This document shows positions 7,817 through 16,530 of a stretch of DNA of 64,000 bases, piece after piece. Numbering within the stretch: position 1 is the first letter of the stretch; each line of letters begins with the position of its first letter. Both the position numbers and the translations under genes were made by a program. Source of the stretch: an uncultured Clostridia bacterium (GTDB lineage: Bacteria; Bacillota; Clostridia; Oscillospirales; CAG-272); contig CANRMP010000005.1 of assembly GCA_947631765.1 (NCBI GenBank), forward strand, positions 62,001 to 126,000, read 5' to 3'. The notes beneath the pieces were generated by a model, which was given only the letters and a program-made list of their open reading frames with translations, did not search any database and was not told where the DNA came from.

Positions 7817-8596
7817 ATGAACAAAAGAAAAAACGCATTGATACTCAAAATAGCGGCTTTTTGTCTTGCCATTCTCACTATTCTTCCCTTTATTGTTTCC
7901 TGCTCGGGCGACAAGCCCGCAGATGTCACCTCGGAATCCGTAACAGAGGAAGAGAAAGCTCCCGAAGAACCAAAAGAATATTCACTTGAGGGAAAAACGC
8001 TCTTTTTCCTTGGCTCCTCGGTCACATACGGCTCCGCCAACAACGGCGTGTCGTTTGTTGAGATGATCGCAAAAAACAACAACTGCACCTGCGTAAAAGA
8101 AGCCGTTTCGGGAACCACGCTCGTAAACAGCGGCAACGACTCGGGCAGCTATGTTGCAAGACTTGTCAGAAAAGCCAAATTCCAAAAGAAAGTCGACCAT
8201 TTTATCTGCCAGCTTTCAACTAACGACGCAACTCAGAACAAGCCGCTCGGTAAAGTAAGCGACTCGAAAAATATGGACGATTTTGACGTAACGACAATAA
8301 TCGGCGCAATGGAGTACATCATTGCCTTTGCCAAAGACAAATGGAACTGCCACGTAAGCTTTTATACGGGAACCAAGTTTGACAACGCCCTTTATCAGAA
8401 GATGGTTGACGCTCTGTACGACCTTAAGGAAAAATGGGATATCGGCATTATTGACCTTTGGAACGACGAAGAGATGAACGCAGTCAGCGACCGCGACTAT
8501 CGCCTGTATATGTCCGACCCCATACATCCCACCGGAAAAGGATATTCCGAATGGTGGACTCCCAAGTTCGAGGCGTTTTTAAAGCAGTATGAGTGA
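7817..8596 (+). CDS. SGNH/GDSL-hydrolase-like lipoprotein
   Basis: The chosen ATG 7817 is preceded by CGGAGGG and gives a 259-residue lipoprotein (signal ending IVSC, then an acidic linker). Block I is LFFLGSSVTYGSAN, with Ser in the nucleophile position. Block III resembles QLSTNDATQN and block V is DPIHPTGKGY, carrying the Asp-x-x-His pair. SGNH enzymes are esterases or lipases, often deacetylating surface or dietary polysaccharides. It is anchored on the outer face of the membrane by the lipid-modified Cys. Substrate unknown. Confidence 0.85.
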   Translation: MNKRKNALILKIAAFCLAILTILPFIVSCSGDKPADVTSESVTEEEKAPEEPKEYSLEGKTLFFLGSSVTYGSANNGVSFVEMIAKNNNCTCVKEAVSGTTLVNSGNDSGSYVARLVRKAKFQKKVDHFICQLSTNDATQNKPLGKVSDSKNMDDFDVTTIIGAMEYIIAFAKDKWNCHVSFYTGTKFDNALYQKMVDALYDLKEKWDIGIIDLWNDEEMNAVSDRDYRLYMSDPIHPTGKGYSEWWTPKFEAFLKQYE

Positions 8597-8637
8597 CAAT
8601 TACCGTCACCGTGATATTTTCTTTATATAATTTGAAA

Positions 8638-8672
8638 AGCGGGATACGTTTTCGGGCGTATCCCGCTCTTCA
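8638..8672 (+). terminator. Terminator after SGNH lipoprotein
   Basis: AGCGGGATACG (8638-8648) pairs perfectly with CGTATCCCGCT (8657-8667). The downstream T-tract is weak (CTTCACTTTT). Confidence 0.6.
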
Positions 8673-8791
8673 CTTTTAAACGCATAAAGCGCAAATATCA
8701 AATTTTATAAATCATTTTCAAAATTTTCTGCTTTCAGATATTGCAGGAATAAATTTCTTGCAAAAAAGTACAGATTTTTTTCAAAAAGCCC

Positions 8792-8820
8792 TTGAAATAT
8801 CGTTCGAATTATGGTAAATT
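8792..8820 (+). promoter_or_regulatory. Promoter of AraC regulator gene
   Basis: TTGAAA (8792-8797), 17-nt spacer, TAAATT (8815-8820). It lies in an otherwise empty 300-nt gap whose other content is the preceding terminator and AT-rich DNA. Confidence 0.55.
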
Positions 8821-8893
8821 TGTATTATACGATATCATTGCAATAAAGAGCTCATTTTAAAATATCGGCAAAAAAGAAAGGCGGCTTATCGGT

Positions 8894-9733
8894 ATGGCGG
8901 AAGAAAAGCAATACTATTATGACGATTATGATATGAAGTCCATAACTGCGCTTCACACCGTATCCTCGGGCTTTGATATGCCTGTACGGCATTTGCACAG
9001 CCAATATGAATTTTTGTACGTGAGAAAAGGAAGCGTTTGCGTCGAAAGCAATGCGGATTCCCTTCAGGTGGAATTTCCCTGTCTTATCATTCACAAGCCC
9101 TTTTCCCTGCACCGCGCCAACGCGTCAAAGGATCAGGTGTACGACAGGTACGTCGTGATGTGCACAAAAGAACAGCTTGACAAGATAAGCGGACTTGTGC
9201 CGAGGCTTCCCGCTATAGACTCCAAAAGTCTGACGGTTATTAAAGTAACCCGCGAGATTGATTTCCTGCTTATCGAGTATTTCACAAAAATTCAAGCCTA
9301 CTGCGCCTCGGGTATGGACAATCTTGCCCTCATATTCCTTTCGCTTCTTCTTGCCACGATCACCGAATATACCGATTGCGATAAGCTAATACCCACCAAA
9401 TCGGAGGGATATATCAGCGAGGTGGTAAATTACATAGGTCAAAAATACTCCGAAAAGCTGAGTATCGACGCCATTGCGGACAAATTCTTTGTAAGCCGGT
9501 CAAAGCTTATAGCCGATTTTAAAAAGCATATAAGCGTGTCGATAAAGCAGTATATTATGCTTATTCGCGTGTTCAACGCACAGCGTTATCTCCAAGGCGG
9601 CAAGTCGATTTCAGAAACCGCGCTTCTTTGCGGCTTCTATGACGAAAGCCACTTTGTGGGCACATTCCATTCGCTCACGGGCATAACTCCGAAGAAATTC
9701 ATAAAGAGCCTCAAATCCACCGGCGAAAAATAA
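8894..9733 (+). CDS. AraC/XylS-family transcriptional regulator with cupin domain
   Basis: The 279-residue protein has an N-terminal cupin-like sensory domain (about 25-90, PVRHLHSQYEFLYVRKGSV) and a C-terminal double helix-turn-helix (about 178-275, LSIDAIADKFFVSRSKLIADFKK ... GFYDESHFVGTFHSLTGITPKKF). Such proteins usually respond to sugars or other small carbon ligands and activate nearby catabolic genes. The next gene on the strand encodes the CotH lipoprotein, separated by a terminator. The true target is unknown. Confidence 0.9.
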   Translation: MAEEKQYYYDDYDMKSITALHTVSSGFDMPVRHLHSQYEFLYVRKGSVCVESNADSLQVEFPCLIIHKPFSLHRANASKDQVYDRYVVMCTKEQLDKISGLVPRLPAIDSKSLTVIKVTREIDFLLIEYFTKIQAYCASGMDNLALIFLSLLLATITEYTDCDKLIPTKSEGYISEVVNYIGQKYSEKLSIDAIADKFFVSRSKLIADFKKHISVSIKQYIMLIRVFNAQRYLQGGKSISETALLCGFYDESHFVGTFHSLTGITPKKFIKSLKSTGEK

Positions 9734-9739
9734 ATCACC

Positions 9740-9773
9740 AAAAAGGGCGACCGAAAGCACGGCTGCCCTTTTT
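9740..9773 (+). terminator. Terminator after AraC gene
   Basis: AAAAAGGGC (9740-9748) pairs with GCCCTTTTT (9765-9773); the stem itself ends in the T-run. Confidence 0.65.
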
Positions 9774-9927
9774 CGCTGTGTGGCAATATTTCATATCTTG
9801 CCGCATATCACCCGAAAAAGGAGGCGGCATTTGCACCATTTTCACATAAATTTGCAAAAGTATATGACAAAAAACAAGAATATTTTGATATAATTATACT
9901 TGTAAAACACCCTCAAAAGCGCTTTTA

Positions 9928-9949
9928 CGCAGTCGCAAAAGGGACTGCG
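9928..9949 (+). promoter_or_regulatory. 5' leader hairpin of CotH-like gene
   Basis: CGCAGTC (9928-9934) pairs with GACTGCG (9943-9949), about 60 nt upstream of the ATG. AT-rich DNA with a TATAAT word lies just before it (near 9889-9896), but no well-spaced -35 box is evident. Confidence 0.35.
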
Positions 9950-10009
9950 ACTTGCAAAATACCGCTTGCTTTTTACAATAAGCCGACTTAATATTACGGG
10001 TATGTAACT

Positions 10010-12472
10010 ATGATAAAAAAACGACCGTTTATATCTGTCTTTTCCCTGCTGCTTGTCCTCTCCTTTCTTTTTTCCTGCGCGTCAGGCAAAGGCGGCGGAG
10101 AAATTTTAAAAACAGATAAAGACGACAAAGAAGATAAGGAGCAAACCACTCTGACCACGCCGCAAGAAACCAAGCCTTCGACAGATAAAACCGAGGGCGC
10201 CCGCCATCCCGCGGCAGCGCCGAGAGAGGTGCCCGATTATATTAAAAATCTCTCCTCTTTTTCCGAGATAACCGGAAGCAATTATGTCCCGATTTCCTAT
10301 AACGCAAGGCAAAAAGCGTATGTTGAGGGATATACCGGAGCTTACGATAATATCGGGCGGATTCGTCTTGACAAAGGCAGTATGCGCTACAGCAGGGCAA
10401 ATCTGCTTATGAAAAATCTCTCAATAAATATTGACAGCGTCTCGGCGTTTTATATTTCCTCGCCCGAGCTTGAGGTCAATATCTTTATTGACGGGCAGAA
10501 CACTCTCTCCTCAAACAGCGCCGTGACCCTTAACAACAACAGCGGAATGAACGAGAGCACCATGAACTATAATTTGTGCTCGACCCTCCGTATTATGGGA
10601 GTGGAGGGCAAAAGCTCCGACGTGCTCTCGCTTGTCAGCTCCTCTTCGCGCTCCTCGGTCGCAGGTAGAATTGTCGTCAACAACTGCACGCTCGACCTTT
10701 CGGGAGCGGAGCTGACCTCTTACGGCAACATATGCATTGAAAGCGGAGGAAAGGTCATTTTTCCCGACGGCTCTGTGATATCCCTTTCAGGCGAGCTTGA
10801 CTACGGCGTTTATTTTTCCTGCGACTATGCTAAAAGACAAATTAAGGTATACTGCTCCGACGAAAACAAAAAAATCGATATCGATATCGGTTACAGCACA
10901 GGAAAAAACATTGTACTTTCCGGAAAGAGCGGCGAAATATCCCTTGATATGCCGACCCCCGGCGCCGCACTGTCCATGGACGACGATTTTCATATGCTGA
11001 GCGTTTTGCTTGGCGGCAACGAAATATCCCCTTTATTTGCGGACGGAAGCTATATTTTTTACTTGCCAAAGGGCGCAGACCTTGACAATATCAGCCTTGT
11101 TTGCCGCATGGGCGAGGGCTACAGGCTCAGTATCGGCGACAATATTTATGACAGCCCGGGAGAAATAAAACTCAAGATTTCCGAGGGCGAAGGTCTTGAG
11201 GCAACCTTTTTTGACCCGGTGGGCATGAGTTACACCCAAAGCTATAGATTCATCCTTTCTTCGACAAACGTTTTGTACCTTCAAATTGACGAAAGCAAAG
11301 GCACAATAAGCCAAATGAACACAGATCGCGCTCACGGCACCTACTGCTACGGCAGTCTTTCATACGCGGCGGTTGAATCTGCAAACAGCTTTGAGAGCTT
11401 CTTTTCGATAAGAGGCAGGGGCAACGCCACCTGGGACGACGAGAAAAAGGGGTATGCCATAAAGCTTTACAATTCCGACCTTTACGAAGAGAAGAACAAG
11501 GTCGATATTTCGGGCATGGGCAGGTCTTCAAGCTGGGTGCTTGTCGCAAACCACAGGGACAGAACGCTGATAAGAAACGCACTGGCGTACACTCTTGCAA
11601 AAGAGCTCGGCATGGCGAGCGCCGTCGATTACGTATTTGTCGACCTTTATATGAACGGCAGATATCTCGGGCTTTATATGCTTGTTGAAAAGGCGGAAAG
11701 CGGCGAAAACAAGGTGGAAATCGAAGAAGCTGCAGAAGACAATTTGAGCGGCGGATATCTGCTTGAATTTGACAACTACGACGATACGCCGCAAATAAGG
11801 CTTAAAATCACCGGAGCGCGCGTCACGGTTAATTCTCCGGGCAATCTTAAAAGCTACAAGGCTATCGAGGCGCTCTTAAACGAGGCAAACGCCGCCATAC
11901 AAAGCAGCGACGGGTACAACCGAGCGACAAATAAATACTGGTACGACTATATAGATATTAATTCCTTTGCCGCCCTTTGGATGGTAAAAGAGTATACCAT
12001 GGATTTTGACGCCACGGTAAATTTCAGATTTTACTATGACCCGTCCGACAATAAATTTCACGGCGGACCGGCGTGGGATTTTGACAACTCCATGGCAAGA
12101 ACGAACGGCGTTTACGCCGACCCCTATTTTGCTCTTATCGAATCGGGAGACAGAAATCGTTCCTCGTGGCTTACACAGCTTATGAAATTCGATATGTTCA
12201 GAGACGCTATTGTAAGCCTTTACAACGATCACTCAGACCTCTTTACCACCGAAAGCGACTCTTCAATATACTCCCTTGCCATAAGGCTTAAAGCCGAGCT
12301 TGAGACCTCAATAAACCAAAATTTCGAAAGGTGGAGCTCGCAGCTTGGCTACAACAGCTGGAACATGCCCGACGAGGCGACTTATGAGGGGCACTTTAAA
12401 ATCCTCACCGATTTTCTAATAGAGAGAAATAATTATTGGAGTGAATATATCCCGTCCCTTAGCAGGTATTGA
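10010..12472 (+). CDS. CotH-kinase-family lipoprotein with cadherin-like domain
   Basis: The 820-residue protein begins with a lipoprotein signal (FLFSC). A charged low-complexity linker (DKDDKEDKEQTT) and a Ser-rich beta domain (about 100-310) follow. A cadherin-like beta-sandwich lies at about 325-400 (GGNEISPLFADGSYIFYLPKGA). The CotH domain spans about 420-770: RGRGNATWDDEKKGYAIKL, LVANHRDRTLIRNALAY, YMNGRYLGLYMLVEKAE and the late GGPAWDFDNSM. CotH proteins are atypical kinases first known from spore coats, but many secreted homologues decorate surface or cellulosomal proteins. Lipid anchoring here points to the cell surface. Confidence 0.88.
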   Translation: MIKKRPFISVFSLLLVLSFLFSCASGKGGGEILKTDKDDKEDKEQTTLTTPQETKPSTDKTEGARHPAAAPREVPDYIKNLSSFSEITGSNYVPISYNARQKAYVEGYTGAYDNIGRIRLDKGSMRYSRANLLMKNLSINIDSVSAFYISSPELEVNIFIDGQNTLSSNSAVTLNNNSGMNESTMNYNLCSTLRIMGVEGKSSDVLSLVSSSSRSSVAGRIVVNNCTLDLSGAELTSYGNICIESGGKVIFPDGSVISLSGELDYGVYFSCDYAKRQIKVYCSDENKKIDIDIGYSTGKNIVLSGKSGEISLDMPTPGAALSMDDDFHMLSVLLGGNEISPLFADGSYIFYLPKGADLDNISLVCRMGEGYRLSIGDNIYDSPGEIKLKISEGEGLEATFFDPVGMSYTQSYRFILSSTNVLYLQIDESKGTISQMNTDRAHGTYCYGSLSYAAVESANSFESFFSIRGRGNATWDDEKKGYAIKLYNSDLYEEKNKVDISGMGRSSSWVLVANHRDRTLIRNALAYTLAKELGMASAVDYVFVDLYMNGRYLGLYMLVEKAESGENKVEIEEAAEDNLSGGYLLEFDNYDDTPQIRLKITGARVTVNSPGNLKSYKAIEALLNEANAAIQSSDGYNRATNKYWYDYIDINSFAALWMVKEYTMDFDATVNFRFYYDPSDNKFHGGPAWDFDNSMARTNGVYADPYFALIESGDRNRSSWLTQLMKFDMFRDAIVSLYNDHSDLFTTESDSSIYSLAIRLKAELETSINQNFERWSSQLGYNSWNMPDEATYEGHFKILTDFLIERNNYWSEYIPSLSRY

Positions 12473-12503
12473 TATCGGCAAAGGATATTAAATTTATCAA
12501 AGC

Positions 12504-12539
12504 GGGGGTCTTGCGCCGCAAGACCCCCACTTGTTTTTA
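12504..12539 (+). terminator. Terminator after CotH gene
   Basis: GGGGGTCTTG (12504-12513) pairs with CAAGACCCCC (12519-12528), loop CGCCG, followed by a T-rich tract. It also faces the end of mazF on the other strand. Confidence 0.8.
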
Positions 12540-12568
12540 TTATAATAAAAGTCGCACCTTGTAAGGCT

Positions 12569-13024
12569 TTAGGCAAGAATTTGAGGATTGTCCCCTTCGG
12601 TAAAGCGCAAATCTGCCGCATATGCCGGCTCTTCTTGCTCCTCCCCTTGAGCTTGGGGCGCTGCGGCAAGCCCGAAGCTGATGGTTATGGCGTCATTGAC
12701 CTGCTTCATCAGCCTTTCATCCAAATGACCCATTTTTTCCTTCAGCCGTTTTTTATCAAGTGTTCTTATCTGTTCAAGAAGTATAACGCTGTCCTTGGCA
12801 AGACCGAAGGTTTGAAGATCCGAGGTGTCGTTTCTGCACACGTCAATATGCGTCGGCAGCTTGTTCTTTGAAAGCCTGCTTGTAATTGCCGCGGCTATTA
12901 CCGTCGGACTGTATTTATTGCCCACGTCATTTTGAACTATAAGTACCGGACGCAGTCCTCCCTGCTCAGAGCCGATAACGGGGGACAAATCTGCATAAAA
13001 TATATCACCGCGTCTTATATTCAT
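12569..13024 (-). CDS. mazF: MazF/PemK-type endoribonuclease toxin, orphan
   Basis: The first 117 residues match the MazF/NdoA mRNA interferase: [62 protein letters not shown]. The conserved Arg of GLRPVL and Ser/Thr of AAAITS, needed for RNA cleavage, are present. About 30 extra C-terminal residues ([16 protein letters not shown]...) extend beyond the usual length. No ribbon-helix-helix antitoxin ORF precedes it, although the partner is normally directly upstream. An AAAGAAAGG element lies about 14 nt before the ATG. A control role without a linked antitoxin is possible, or the antitoxin lies elsewhere. Confidence 0.9.
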   Translation of the reverse strand: MNIRRGDIFYADLSPVIGSEQGGLRPVLIVQNDVGNKYSPTVIAAAITSRLSKNKLPTHIDVCRNDTSDLQTFGLAKDSVILLEQIRTLDKKRLKEKMGHLDERLMKQVNDAITISFGLAAAPQAQGEEQEEPAYAADLRFTEGDNPQILA

Positions 13025-13235
13025 TTTATTTTGACCATACCTTTCTTTAATTTGCCGTTTGCAGTCGTTTGTACCGACTGCTTTTTTTCAGGCAATCCTG
13101 TTTTCTGTATCTATTTTTTCCACCATACCTCAAAGTTAAACACGGATTTTTGTGTTTTTAATAAATACCGGCTTACTCTATTCTATGCCGCCCCTCCAAA
13201 AGTTCTACAAATTTGTAAAAATGCGCGGCAATCTG
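13025..13235. other. mazF-htpG divergent intergenic region
   Basis: No antitoxin-sized ORF is present on either strand. A GCAGTCG/CGACTGC inverted repeat (13061-13067, 13075-13081) lies in the mazF 5' leader; on the plus strand it is followed by seven T. It could be an operator for mazF or a terminator of stray plus-strand transcripts. Confidence 0.4.
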
Positions 13236-13264
13236 TTGACAGAACGGAATTTTTGGTATAGAAT
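13236..13264 (+). promoter_or_regulatory. Promoter of htpG
   Basis: TTGACA (13236-13241), 17-nt spacer, TAGAAT (13259-13264), about 100 nt upstream of the ATG. I see no CIRCE or other heat-shock operator next to it. Confidence 0.75.
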
Positions 13265-13363
13265 ATACTCAGTATATCTTAATAATATAGATATATGCCG
13301 TCTGCTTTTTTGCGCGGCATTTTGGGAAAACAGTTTAAGACTTAAGTCTTTGGGAGAATTTTT

Positions 13364-15247
13364 ATGAGCGAAACAAATGAAATTAAAAAAGGCGGAATAT
13401 CCGTTCAAACGGAAAATATTTTTCCGGTAATAAAGAAATGGCTTTACAGCGAAAAAGAAATATTTTTAAGAGAAATTGTTTCAAACGCCTGCGACGCGGT
13501 GACAAAGCTTCGCCGACTTGCCGGGCTCGGACAGTTTGACGACACAAACGAAGAATTTGCCGTCAGAATCACGCTTGACGAGGATGAAAATACCCTCACG
13601 GTTTCGGATAACGGTATCGGAATGAACGAAGAGGAAATTGAAAATTACCTCGGACGTATCGCAATTTCGGGAGCGGCGGATTTTATTAAAAAGTATGAAA
13701 ACGAAAACGGCGGCGAGGGAATAATCGGTCACTTCGGACTCGGCTTTTACTCGGCGTTCATGGTCTCCGACAAGGTCGAGGTCATCTCCCGTTCCTTTGA
13801 CGGTTCGGCAACATCCCGCTTTGTCTGCCTTGAAAACGGCGAGTACACTCTTGAAAGAGCCGAAAGCGAAAGAGAGCGCGGCACCGACGTTATAATGCAC
13901 CTGTCGGGCGAAGGCGAAGAATACCTTAAAAAAGGCAAAATACGCGAGATACTTAATAAGTACTGCGCCTTTATGCCGACTCCCATTTATTTTGACGACG
14001 GAGAAAAAGAAGAAGAAAAGGACAAAAAAGAGAGCGACAAGAAGGACGGGAACGTCACGGAAGAGAAAAAAGAGGAGCCGATAAACGACACAAGTCCCCT
14101 TTGGCTTAAAAACCCCTCGGACTGCACAGACGAAGAATATATCGCGTTTTATCACAAGGTATTTTCCGATTTCAGAGATCCGATGTTCTGGATTCACATA
14201 AACGCGGACTACCCTCTGAATTTCAAGGGAATACTTTACTTTCCGCCGATAAGACCTGAATTTGAAAATCTTGAAGGACAGGTAAAGCTGTACTACAATC
14301 AGGTTTTTGTCGCGGATAACATAAAAGAGGTCATACCCGAATATCTGCTGATGCTCAGAGGCGTGCTTGACTGCCCCGAGCTTCCGCTCAACGTCTCGCG
14401 TTCGTACCTGCAAAGCAATTCGTACGTCACAAAGGTCAGCGCCCATATAATCAAGAAGGTGGCTGACAAGCTTAACTCGCTCTTCAACACACAGCGCGAA
14501 AAATACGAGGGCTTTTGGGATAACATTAAGATATTCGTCGAGTACGGATGTCTGAGGGATCAAAAATTCTTTGACAGAGTTAAAGGCTCCCTGCTTCTTG
14601 CCACATGCGGCAAGAAAAAGGTTACTGCCGCAGAATACCTTGAGGGGGCAAAGGAAACGCACGAGGGAAAAATATATTACGCCACGGATAAGGTCTCCCA
14701 GGCTCAGTATATTTCGATGTTTGAGAACAAGGCTATAGAAGTTGTGCTTATGAACGGTCCGATAGACATGCAGTTTATGTCGCTTATCGAGAACGATCTC
14801 AAAGTGAAATTCCTGCGGGTTGACGCCGACCTTGCCGACGCGCTCAAAGGAGACGGGGAGACCTTCCAAAGCAAAAAGCTTGAGGAGCTTTTCAAAAAGG
14901 TGAGCGGAAACGATAAGCTGACCGTAAAATTCGAGCCGCTTGCAAACGAAAACGTACCCGCCATTCTCAACATACCCGAGGAAATGCGCAGATATGAGGA
15001 CATGATGAGATACTATTCCACTGAAGGGGATGATGTGGCGTCATTTTCAATGACGAGCGCCACTCTGATTCTCAACACCGCTTGCCCTCTTGTCAAAAAG
15101 CTTGACGAAATAGAGGAAAACGACAAGAAAGAGCACGTTGCCTCTCAGATATGGTCACTTTCACTGCTGGCTCAAAGACAGCTTACCGCAAGCGAGCTCT
15201 GCGCCTTTCTTGATATGAGCTATAAGACCCTTAGCGACCTGCTCTGA
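13364..15247 (+). CDS. htpG: Molecular chaperone HtpG (bacterial Hsp90)
   Basis: This cytosolic ATP-dependent dimeric chaperone remodels client proteins. The N-terminal GHKL ATPase shows EIFLREIVSNACDA, DNGIGM and GHFGLGFYSAFMV. The middle domain has the catalytic-Arg segment PLNVSRSYLQSN. The C-terminal dimerisation domain follows, without the eukaryotic MEEVD tail. Length (627) is typical. A charged insert (EKEEEKDKKESDKK, about 208-232) replaces the usual short linker between the N and middle domains. It is followed after 3 nt by an unknown gene, so the two are likely co-transcribed. Confidence 0.96.
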   Translation: MSETNEIKKGGISVQTENIFPVIKKWLYSEKEIFLREIVSNACDAVTKLRRLAGLGQFDDTNEEFAVRITLDEDENTLTVSDNGIGMNEEEIENYLGRIAISGAADFIKKYENENGGEGIIGHFGLGFYSAFMVSDKVEVISRSFDGSATSRFVCLENGEYTLERAESERERGTDVIMHLSGEGEEYLKKGKIREILNKYCAFMPTPIYFDDGEKEEEKDKKESDKKDGNVTEEKKEEPINDTSPLWLKNPSDCTDEEYIAFYHKVFSDFRDPMFWIHINADYPLNFKGILYFPPIRPEFENLEGQVKLYYNQVFVADNIKEVIPEYLLMLRGVLDCPELPLNVSRSYLQSNSYVTKVSAHIIKKVADKLNSLFNTQREKYEGFWDNIKIFVEYGCLRDQKFFDRVKGSLLLATCGKKKVTAAEYLEGAKETHEGKIYYATDKVSQAQYISMFENKAIEVVLMNGPIDMQFMSLIENDLKVKFLRVDADLADALKGDGETFQSKKLEELFKKVSGNDKLTVKFEPLANENVPAILNIPEEMRRYEDMMRYYSTEGDDVASFSMTSATLILNTACPLVKKLDEIEENDKKEHVASQIWSLSLLAQRQLTASELCAFLDMSYKTLSDLL

Positions 15248-15250
15248 CAG

Positions 15251-16192
15251 GTGCGGCAAAGCACAAACAGCGCCATGGACGAGCTTTTCGAACAATCTCA
15301 AATTCAGGATATAATTTTTGAAAACCTGAGGCAAAACGGCGTACAGCTTATAAACACATTAAAAAAGCGCCGCCTTTACATCGGAGACCTTGCAAAGCTT
15401 ATTGTCAGCGGCGAGGAAAACACTCCGGTAAATCTTATTTCCGAAAACACGGTGGAAAAATACAACCTGCTTGGCGACGAGACCGGAATCAATACCAAGG
15501 TGGACGAGGCAGACCTGTTTTACAAGGGCGTAATACAGCTGCTTGACGCGCAGAACATCGCCTCGCTTTGCAGAAATATAGCGTCAAGGCTTGACCAAAG
15601 CTCACTCTTTGTGCCCAAAATCAACGAAGCCTCAAGGGTGTGCTATTTCAGAAACCGCTTTAGCGACCTTGCCTACCTTGCCTTTTCGAAATATCTGCCC
15701 GAGGCTACCGTAGATTACACCTATGATTATGAATCGGCGTGCGAGGGAGTATACAACGGAAAGTACGACTACTGTATCATTCCGCTCTCCGGCTTTGCGG
15801 ACGGGCTTATGACAAGGTTTATAGGACTGCTTGAAAAATACGAGCTGCGCATTGTTCTTTCCTGCGATATCCCGATACGTGAGGACGAGCATATGACCTT
15901 TTGCCTGCTTTCGGGCAGTGAGGTTTACTTTGAAGGGGCAAAGCATATGGCGCTTACCGTACTTTGCCGGGACTCATACCCGCTTTGGAAATTTCTCTGC
16001 ATAGCGGAGCTTCTTGGCGCAAAATGCACCGAATGTACCTCCCTACCGGTAAGAATTTACTCCGAAAAATCATATTTTACCCTGTTTGATCTTGAGAAGT
16101 GCGACAAGGCGGCGTTTTGGGTTTATCTACAGCTTTCGCTTCCCGCCTATATTCTTGACGGAGTATACAAGGAGATACACCAAACAACATAG
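15251..16192 (+). CDS. Unknown protein with prephenate-dehydratase-like fold
   Basis: The 313-residue protein starts at a GTG three bases after the htpG stop; an ATG at 15275 is an alternative and neither has a clear ribosome binding site. The N-terminal 120 residues are helical and unrecognised. From about 130 the pattern VCYFRNRFSDLAYLAFSKY ... YESACEGVYNGKYDYCIIPLSG follows the prephenate dehydratase/periplasmic-binding layout. In that layout a sequence-aligned G-x-x-Y-A start is followed by an 'av..g..dygvvPieN' strand. The catalytic Thr-Arg-Phe motif of true dehydratases is not evident. No signal peptide, so cytoplasmic. Function unknown. Confidence 0.6.
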   Translation: MRQSTNSAMDELFEQSQIQDIIFENLRQNGVQLINTLKKRRLYIGDLAKLIVSGEENTPVNLISENTVEKYNLLGDETGINTKVDEADLFYKGVIQLLDAQNIASLCRNIASRLDQSSLFVPKINEASRVCYFRNRFSDLAYLAFSKYLPEATVDYTYDYESACEGVYNGKYDYCIIPLSGFADGLMTRFIGLLEKYELRIVLSCDIPIREDEHMTFCLLSGSEVYFEGAKHMALTVLCRDSYPLWKFLCIAELLGAKCTECTSLPVRIYSEKSYFTLFDLEKCDKAAFWVYLQLSLPAYILDGVYKEIHQTT

Positions 16193-16231
16193 AAAAACAT
16201 ATTATTCCCATTGAAAGGATAGGACGATAAA

Positions 16232-16495
16232 ATGAAAACATATTCATACGTTACAAAAGGAACTTGTTCACGTGAGATTTTAATAACAATTGAGGAAGAT
16301 GAAAACATAATAAGCGCCGTAAAATTTGTGGGCGGATGCAACGGCAACACTCAGGGAATCGGTGCACTCGTCGCCGGAATGAATATTGACGACGCTATTT
16401 CAAGACTTTCGGGCATCGATTGCAACGGAAAAGGAACCTCCTGCCCCGACCAGCTTGCCAAGGCTCTCACTCAGATTAAGAGCGGCATTGCGTGA
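16232..16495 (+). CDS. TSCPD-domain protein (TIGR03905 type)
   Basis: The 87-residue protein matches the small clostridial TSCPD family: GTCSREILITIEEDENIISAVKFVGGCNGNTQGI and the name-giving SCPDQLA near the end. Three conserved cysteines suggest metal binding. A homologous domain occurs at the C-terminus of vitamin B12-dependent ribonucleotide reductases. Stand-alone copies have no assigned role. The stop codon lies directly before the next gene, with which it is probably co-transcribed. Preceded by GAAAGGATAGGA. Confidence 0.9.
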   Translation: MKTYSYVTKGTCSREILITIEEDENIISAVKFVGGCNGNTQGIGALVAGMNIDDAISRLSGIDCNGKGTSCPDQLAKALTQIKSGIA

Positions 16496-16530
16496 ACGCC
16501 CGAAAAACGATATCCGGAGGCTTTTTACAA

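Noticed and set aside
13061-13087. Intrinsic terminator of a plus-strand gene upstream of htpG
   Set aside because: No plus-strand gene ends there; I kept it only as an inverted repeat in the mazF leader.
13481-14869. 462-residue minus-strand ORF
   Set aside because: It is a frame shadow of htpG, with a hydrophobic, low-conservation translation and no binding site.
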